Shown: positions 7,559 through 12,518 of the stretch, piece by piece | Numbering within the stretch: the first letter of the stretch is position 1 | Layout of the letters: every line of letters begins with the position of its first letter | From: Phoronis pallida | Taxonomy: Eukaryota; Phoronida; Phoronidae | Direction: 5' to 3' | NCBI GenBank assembly: GCA_028565715.1 | Contig: JAOXYC010186690.1 | Location: 1 to 12,518 of the forward strand | DNA: 12,518 bases | Notes under the pieces: generated by a model | Told to the model about the DNA's origin: nothing | What the model saw: only the letters and a program-made list of their open reading frames with translations | Database searches by the model: none | Translations under genes and position numbers: made by a program

Positions 7559-8608
7559 ACAAAAATAGGTTTCACCAAACTTGACTCCAGTAGAATTACT
7601 CCATATTTGGAGAATGACTCAATATTAGACGCTAGCTTTCAGCACTACGTTTTTGCGGGCGAAAAACGTACGTATCGTGTGATGACGTCACTGTCACGTG
7701 GTATACTACGTTACGGGTATCATGCTACGGGCAAGAAACACGTAGAAATCGAGCCTCTACGTAAATGCTTTCCGTATCCAATTTTTTCGCCTAACTCGAA
7801 CTAACATTCAGATGATTTTTATGAAAGGAGTATCTTAGGTGTATCTAGTACTCGAACAAATTCAAAATTTAAAAAAAAAATCGGGTTTGATGACGAAAAA
7901 TTGTGATTTAATTAGGGCGACCGAGTTTCGAAACTTTTCAATATGGCGGCTCTTTACGTTGCGTTAACAGGTTAAAAAGGTAATACTGAAAGAAACTTGA
8001 TTGCGGATATGATGTGACGTCATTTTTATACGATACGTTTACGGATACAGATGACTCGAAAACGTAGTGCTGAAAGTGTCTATTTTGAGATCATCTCAAA
8101 AACTCGGATTTCACCAATCCAAAATTTGGAGATTTTACTCCAAATTTTGAGAATGCTACCCAGCACACTTGAAATTTGAAGAATGACAAATTAATGACAT
8201 TTCTTTTAACTTTAGCTTGTTCAACTTATTTTTCCTCACTCTGCAAATTTTTTCAGCATCAAAAGATTTTATTGATTGAAAAAAAATTCAAAAAACGAAA
8301 TTTCAAAAAAAAATTCTATTTCTTTTTTTTTCAAAATCCACTTCTGTATTTTTTTAAGAGTATTGAAAAGATATAGAAAGTTACCTATTTTTCGACATAA
8401 AACCGTCAAAAATATGTATTAGGCTATAGCTAGTTTAATATTTTTCCAATCATGTAGAGGCGCCGGTAGTGTTGTTCTTACCCAGAATTCTTTGCAACAC
8501 ATTTTTTTTACCTTTTTTCCATGAGAGTTCTTCTTTTACTGAAGTTTTCTCGAAATTCGAGTAGCTTTGGAGTATGATTGAAAAAAGTTTGGTGAAACGC
8601 ATTTTTGG
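7559..8608. mobile_element. Composite inverted-repeat (MITE-like) element, about 1.05 kb
   Basis: The outer ends match as an inverted repeat: CAAAAAT then GTTTCACCAAACTT on the left (about 7560-7582), and AAGTTTGGTGAAAC then ATTTTTG on the right (about 8584-8605). A 47-bp stretch at 7570-7616 recurs as a diverged direct copy at 8109-8155 (TTTCACCAA ... TACTCCA ... GAGAATG, equal length). A stronger inner fold-back lies at 7636-8076. The segment 8160-8570 is rich in A/T homopolymers. No transposase is seen. The arrangement suggests a fold-back element nested in, or duplicated within, a related element. Boundaries are approximate and no target-site duplication is evident. Confidence 0.5.
7636..8076. 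repeat. Inner fold-back with perfect 18-bp inverted repeat
   Basis: CTTTCAGCACTACGTTTT (7636-7653) has its exact reverse complement at 8059-8076. Pairing continues inward in the same order with ACGTATCGT (7670-7678) to ACGATACGT (8030-8038), and ATGACGTCAC (7682-7691) to GTGACGTCAT (8014-8023). Arms of about 56-63 bp enclose about 320 bp of unrelated sequence. Confidence 0.75.
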
Positions 8609-9209
8609 AGCTGTACGTCTCTATACACGCGGCCAGTGTGACTTGATGAAATATCTCGACGGGCCACCAAGATAACTGAGATCAAGTGTACCGTAAAAAC
8701 ATTGCGTTTTCAATAAAAAAAATAAAGAATTAAACGAAAATGATCAAATTCTGTAAAAGAAAAAAATGAAAACTTCGTATTTTAAAAGTAATTGATAAGT
8801 CTACGATCCTAAGAAGTGATGTATGAATTTAAACAATTACGAATTGAGACTCTATTCAGTATCCGGGATTTTTTTTTGATATGTACAATAGAACGGTCGA
8901 CTGACATTTAATTCAAGTTTTCTTTTTGTATTTACCTGTTGCCATCAGATGTAAATGTATCAGAATAATCAATACTTTCTATCACTATCTATATTGTTTG
9001 AAGCTAACCAGTGCAACGTTTTCAATTACGTTTGCCTCAAAGGAACGCTACCTTGAAGATATTCGTTGATGAGGACTCTTAGCTGCTGCGGATAATAGAT
9101 TAAGTTGCACAAATCCTCGTGTCAATGATGTCATAAGTAACTCATAAGCCGTGAACAAACTTGTGTGTGGTCCCCTTTCTACCTGGGGGACAGTAGTCTA
9201 ACATTCGCA
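8609..9209. other. Upstream region of Kv gene B
   Basis: This is AT-rich sequence with no recognisable gene or RNA. Near its end, GTCCCC (9170-9175) and GGGGAC (9186-9191) can form a small hairpin just upstream of the TATA-like element. Nothing else stands out. Confidence 0.4.
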
Positions 9210-9215
9210 TATAAA
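9210..9215 (+). promoter_or_regulatory. TATA-box-like element upstream of Kv gene B
   Basis: TATAAA in the context CGCATATAAACAG lies 62 nt before the second paralogue's start codon. It would put transcription initiation near 9240, leaving a 5' UTR of roughly 40 nt. No equivalent was found at paralogue A. Alternatively, a CTCACAG at 9246-9252 could be a 5' UTR splice acceptor. Confidence 0.35.
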
Positions 9216-9277
9216 CAGTTCTCAGGTGTTTAGTATCTCAATAGGCTCACAGGTATACAGATTAGAACACTGGGAAA

Positions 9278-9844
9278 ATGGAAAACGAAAACACAGCAAG
9301 GAACCAAGAAATTTACTTCGATCACTGTGGTCGAGACGGTGACAATGGAGACTCGACTATGTCCGACACGGAGAAAGAGGAACAAGTAATCACACTGAAT
9401 GTGGGAGGGGTACATTTTCAAACACTTTCTAGCACGCTTTGTTGTCTACCCAACACGAGACTGTCACGGCTGGCTGGTCGGATGGAAATTGGAAACGGAG
9501 GAACACTAAAAAAAATCTTTGTTGATAGAAGCCCCACCGTTTTTGAAAGTATCTTGGAGCTTTATCGCGGCGGCGAGCTTCATTTTCCAAAACATTTATG
9601 CGGAACTGTTATTAAGAAGGATTTACAATACTGGGAAATCCCCTTGGATATGGTGTCTGAATGTTGCCAAGAAAATATTGAAGCTTCAGCAAACGCTGTG
9701 CTGTGGACACGCAAGATGAAGACTAGATTCTCATCAGGGGAGCCAGTGTGCGAGAGACCTAGCGATACCGCATCTTGGCTGAAGAAGACACAGTACAAAA
9801 TCTGGCTGAGTATTGAGAACCCACTTTCATCTGTACCAGGGAAG
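9278..9844 (+). CDS. Voltage-gated K+ channel alpha subunit (paralogue B), exon 1: N-terminus and T1 domain
   Basis: This exon codes for residues 1-189 of a predicted 498-residue Kv subunit, the same exon length as paralogue A. The acidic, unordered N-terminus (1-37) differs completely from the basic one of A. The T1 domain (about 38-131) carries NVGG (41-44), VDR (82-84), the same YRGGELHF helix and an intact zinc motif HX5CX20CC (H102, C108, C129, C130), placing it among non-Shaker Kv T1 domains. Residues 132-189 form the linker to S1. The ATG has A at -3 and G at +4, with an in-frame TAG at 9263-9265 upstream. The exon ends at codon AAG before the donor GTGAGT (9845), phase 0. Because T1 governs which subunits co-assemble, the near-identical T1 surfaces suggest A and B could form heterotetramers. 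That is inference. Confidence 0.9.
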
Positions 9845-10249
9845 GTGAGTCACGGTTGTTTTATTCGTCAATCAAAAATACATCAAAGGGTAACCCTACC
9901 TAAATCTTCGGCTGGGTTGGCTGAACACAAAACGAGTTTTACAGTCACCATTCTTTATTGGAGTCCTCTCATGTAACCGAAAAGTGGACACATGAAGTCA
10001 CACTATTTTAAAAATGTTATTTTTTACAGTCTCAATATCAACAACTTGACATACCAGTTAACAATCATACCGCTGAGGGGGAGACTCATCCGCAGCCTAG
10101 TTGCATAATTGCATTCCAACAATTTAAGATTTGTTATACTTGAAACAATCCAATCATTAATTTTACATGTTAATTATGTAAATGAAGTATGGCTATTTCA
10201 AACTTTGAACATCATAGCTACTAAATATTCCAAATAAAGAAATAAGGCC

Positions 10250-10745
10250 ACAATGGGTGAAATTATTATCTTACTTTTTTGAATTTGAAAATATAAAAAT
10301 CTCGATTTTCGAAAACGGCTTGAGATAACCTTTAAAAATTTCCACCAATATAGAACTGGTATTTGTTGTCTCGGTTTGTTTAAATATTGATTTTCAAAAC
10401 GGCTTGAGATAATCCTCTAAAAATTTCAAGAGTGGATTCTATCAACATAGAACTAGTATTCTGTGTCTCGTTTTGTTTTCATAATGCCTGGTGTTCGAGG
10501 CATAGGATCGCAAACATCAAGACTTCAATGTTTTGAGCAAAGATTAAGTGGCTTGAATTCTGAAACTGTATATCTCGTACACCAGGCAATATTTTACAGA
10601 ACTGAGAAACCACACCATTTACTATTTCAATGGTATAAGAGCATGCCCTTAAATTTTCAATGCAATATTTTGAGCCATTTTCGAAGAATCGAGATTTTAA
10701 ATTCTAAAATTCAATTTTTAGGACATTTGATAGTATTGCCACTTA
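10250..10745. mobile_element. Fold-back (MITE-like) element in Kv gene B intron
   Basis: The left core (10279-10322) has an inverted match at 10671-10714. AAAATCTCGATT (10296-10307) pairs perfectly with AATCGAGATTTT (10687-10698). TTCGAAAACGGCT pairs imperfectly with AGCCATTTTCGAA, and TTGAATTT (10279-10286) pairs with AAATTCAA (10707-10714). Weaker similarity extends outward to about 10250 and 10745. No ORF of known type is present and no clear target-site duplication, so limits are approximate. Confidence 0.55.
10304..10479. repeat. Two-unit tandem repeat inside the fold-back
   Basis: Unit 1 (10304-10388) and unit 2 (10389-10479) share GATTTTC, AAAACGGCTTGAGATAA, CTAAAAATTTC or similar, ATAGAACT-GTATT, and GTGTCTCG/TTGTCTCG followed by GTTTTGTTT, in the same order. 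Indels give lengths of 85 and 91 bp. The repeat unit begins inside the left inverted arm, so the duplication copied part of that arm. Confidence 0.65.
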
Positions 10746-11219
10746 TAAACCTGCATTTGTGGGATTGTTTTCATCAGGAAAACGCCGTGGTTTTTAAACA
10801 AAAACCCTTGTAGAATATGAACCTCCCACATACACTTGATGTCATTATCTAACGGATGACTCAATTCAATTGCTCTCCCTGGGTTTAAACCGGGAAGTTT
10901 ACGTTGCAAGAGACTTATTAGCGAAGTTAAATGGTATTATTCATTTTATACATGTTAGTCAATTCAATGCGTCCGTAAAGCCATTGTTAATGGCAATACC
11001 ACATAAAACAATAGCGCCATCTGAGGAGTTCTTAGTTTGCCAACTAGCCCCATTGGACTTCCCGGAGAGTTCACGTTGTGTGCGATCAAGGGGTTGTTAT
11101 TAAATGTCTTATTTATTTACAACTTACTTCAACCGGACGCAATAGTCTTTAAATCAGGGATTCCATGTTAAGGTAGAATCACCTGCTTCCTTCTACTGAT
11201 GTATCCGTTCTCTTTTCAG

Positions 11220-12149
11220 ATCTATGGGTGTTTGTATTTGTTGTTCACACTTACAAGTGTCCTGTCATTCATCATGTCGAGCCATCCTGCATTCAGAGTT
11301 AAGAACAGCAACCAGACGTATGTGGATTTCATCCGGACAAACATTACGAATCCGAAACTATCTATTTACCTTTACTCAGTGGAACTCCCATCTACCCTTT
11401 TATCAAATTATTTGTGTCTAGCCTTCTTCACGTTAGAGATTATATTCCGCTTCTGTCTTTACCCTAAAAAGATTGCATTCTTTAAAACGCCTTTCAACGT
11501 ACTTGATGTAGTGTGCCTACTGATGTCGTACACAGACTATATTTTGCTTAACTTTTTTCGTTTATCTAACGATTTGATAATTAAATTAGTCCCCTTGTTT
11601 CTGTTTCTTTCTTCTGTTTCTGTACTGAGAGTTGGTCGGCTTATGTCATTCGCCTATAAGATTCCATTGATGCGAGTTCTGATTCTCTCATTGTTTGAAA
11701 GTTGGAAAGTCTTGCTGCTCATGGTTGTCGTGATGACAATGGGAACACTTACTTACGCACCACTTATCTACTTGGCCGACTTTTACCAAGAAACCACGTT
11801 TGAAAACATGCCAGTCGCCTGTTGGTGGGCGATTGTTACCATGACTACCGTTGGCTATGGTGACCACTATCCTGGTTCGTTTCCGGGAATGATTGTAGGG
11901 GCGCTATGTGCATTGACGGGATTAGTGCTCACAGCGCTCCCTATTGCTGTAATCGGGAATAACTTCAATAAACTGTACACGTTCCACGAAGGAAACGCAC
12001 AGTGGTGTAGTCTTTTACTTAAGACACCAGACGAAAACAACATCGAACCTGAATCGACATCCAATACTGTTAATGGCAACGCAAAACCACTGACGATTAA
12101 TAAGTTGCCGATATCTGCAAACAGTTCTGATTTCGGAACAAATGAATGA
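11220..12149 (+). CDS. Voltage-gated K+ channel alpha subunit (paralogue B), exon 2: S1-S6 and C-terminus
   Basis: This exon codes for residues 190-498. Every landmark falls at the same residue number as in paralogue A: the NQT sequon in the S1-S2 loop (N220), S2 E262, S3 D285, S4 RVGR (326-329), filter TVGYGD (399-404), and S6 PIA (430-432) in place of PXP. S4 again has only two clear arginines, and the canonical K5 and R6 positions are S332 and Y335. The tail is about 20 residues shorter than in A and diverged, though a shared LK-P---NI--ES-S core shows common origin. Reading upstream of 11220 stays open to an ATG at 11199, but that lies in the splice acceptor tract, so the exon start is set by CAG at 11217-11219. 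The stop is TGA 12147-12149. The predicted role matches A: a K+-selective, probably modulatory or unusually gated Kv subunit. Confidence 0.9.
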   Translation: MYGCLYLLFTLTSVLSFIMSSHPAFRVKNSNQTYVDFIRTNITNPKLSIYLYSVELPSTLLSNYLCLAFFTLEIIFRFCLYPKKIAFFKTPFNVLDVVCLLMSYTDYILLNFFRLSNDLIIKLVPLFLFLSSVSVLRVGRLMSFAYKIPLMRVLILSLFESWKVLLLMVVVMTMGTLTYAPLIYLADFYQETTFENMPVACWWAIVTMTTVGYGDHYPGSFPGMIVGALCALTGLVLTALPIAVIGNNFNKLYTFHEGNAQWCSLLLKTPDENNIEPESTSNTVNGNAKPLTINKLPISANSSDFGTNE

Positions 12150-12518
12150 TAGCACCTAACACTTGAGTAATTTAATATATATTTTAATGGGTGCTGCCTT
12201 GACAACAGATATACCCAATTAAGTGATGTTAATTGAGTGCATCTCATTATTTGTTTGAATTCGATTTGACGGTATTTCTGTTGCAAGTACATGCACCCCA
12301 TTCTTAACTTAATCTTACTTATGGGGATTGCATTGAAAATAACTTAGTACAATATTTTTTTATATTTGTGGTAGCGGTTTCACTTGTCTTGAAAATGGAA
12401 GACGTGCTTTAAAATATACGCTGACGATTATAACAGATACTTTAAAGATACTGTCTCCTTGTTGGTGAGGATCTGGGGTCAACATTCAAATCAACTAGAA
12501 ATTTTGTGTATGAGTCCT
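12150..12518. other. 3' flank of Kv gene B
   Basis: This should contain the 3' UTR. No AATAAA is present before the window ends, so the cleavage site is either outside the window or uses a variant signal. No other gene is visible. Confidence 0.4.

Larger units (their letters stand above)
9845..11219 (+). other. Intron of Kv gene B (1375 bp, phase 0)
   Basis: The donor is GTGAGT at 9845. The acceptor CCGTTCTCTTTTCAG ends at 11219 and joins AAG to ATC TAT GGG, exactly matching the junction in paralogue A. Beyond the splice sites the intron does not resemble that of A. It holds a fold-back element at about 10250-10745 with an internal tandem repeat. The parts on either side are AT-rich with no recognisable gene. 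CCGGGAAGTTTACGTTG (from about 10890) has a diverged direct copy near 11060. Confidence 0.85.

Noticed and set aside
10485-10588. 10-bp inverted repeat TGCCTGGTGT / ACACCAGGCA
   Set aside because: It is short and widely spaced within an already repetitive element. No function is supported.
10463-10813. Open frame in the Kv B intron, 116 codons
   Set aside because: It runs through the right arm of the fold-back element, starts at a non-ATG codon and has no known domain.
10870-11103. Open frame in the Kv B intron, 77 codons
   Set aside because: It has no recognisable motif or splice context and lies inside an intron. An ORF of this length is expected by chance.
1-12518. Prokaryotic features such as operons, CRISPR arrays or Shine-Dalgarno sites
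   Set aside because: Genes are spliced, with metazoan protein families and poly(A) signals. No array of regular spaced repeats is present.

Overview
The window reads as AT-rich genomic DNA from an animal. It has spliced coding genes with GT-AG introns, poly(A) signals, a class A GPCR, voltage-gated potassium (Kv) channels with a tetramerisation (T1) domain, a Penelope-like retroelement remnant and several non-autonomous fold-back elements. This mix fits a marine invertebrate, and my best guess is a cnidarian. That guess rests on gene style and is not proven. All three recognisable host genes lie on the + strand.

Layout. 1-860: decayed 3' end of a Penelope-like element (RT C-terminus, GIY-YIG endonuclease, then a hammerhead-like fold). 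1717-4155: Kv channel paralogue A, two coding exons (T1 in exon 1, S1-S6 in exon 2) split by an 882-bp phase-0 intron that carries a TTAA-flanked MITE. 4988-5490: a fold-back repeat built from palindromic CTTTCGGAAA motifs. About 5860-6010: a probable interspersed-repeat tail with GGACAGAC units. 6165-7183: a single-exon rhodopsin-family GPCR broken by one frameshift in TM5. 7559-8608: a composite inverted-repeat element. 9278-12149: Kv channel paralogue B with the same exon structure, its 1375-bp intron carrying another fold-back element and a tandem repeat.

The two Kv genes are a tandem duplicate pair. Their first exons are exactly the same length (189 codons), and their T1 domains and transmembrane cores align without gaps. 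Short tracts of near-perfect nucleotide identity sit inside more diverged sequence and look like gene conversion. Both proteins keep the non-Shaker T1 zinc motif (HX5CX20CC), the charge-transfer-centre residues and the TVGYGD filter. Both have a strongly charge-depleted S4 and a PIA instead of PXP in S6. That combination resembles modulatory ('silent') Kv subunits and is the most interesting biology here. The GPCR lies between the two channels but shows no sequence relation to them.

Limits: gene models rest on reading frames, splice-site appearance and remembered family motifs. No alignment or database search was run.
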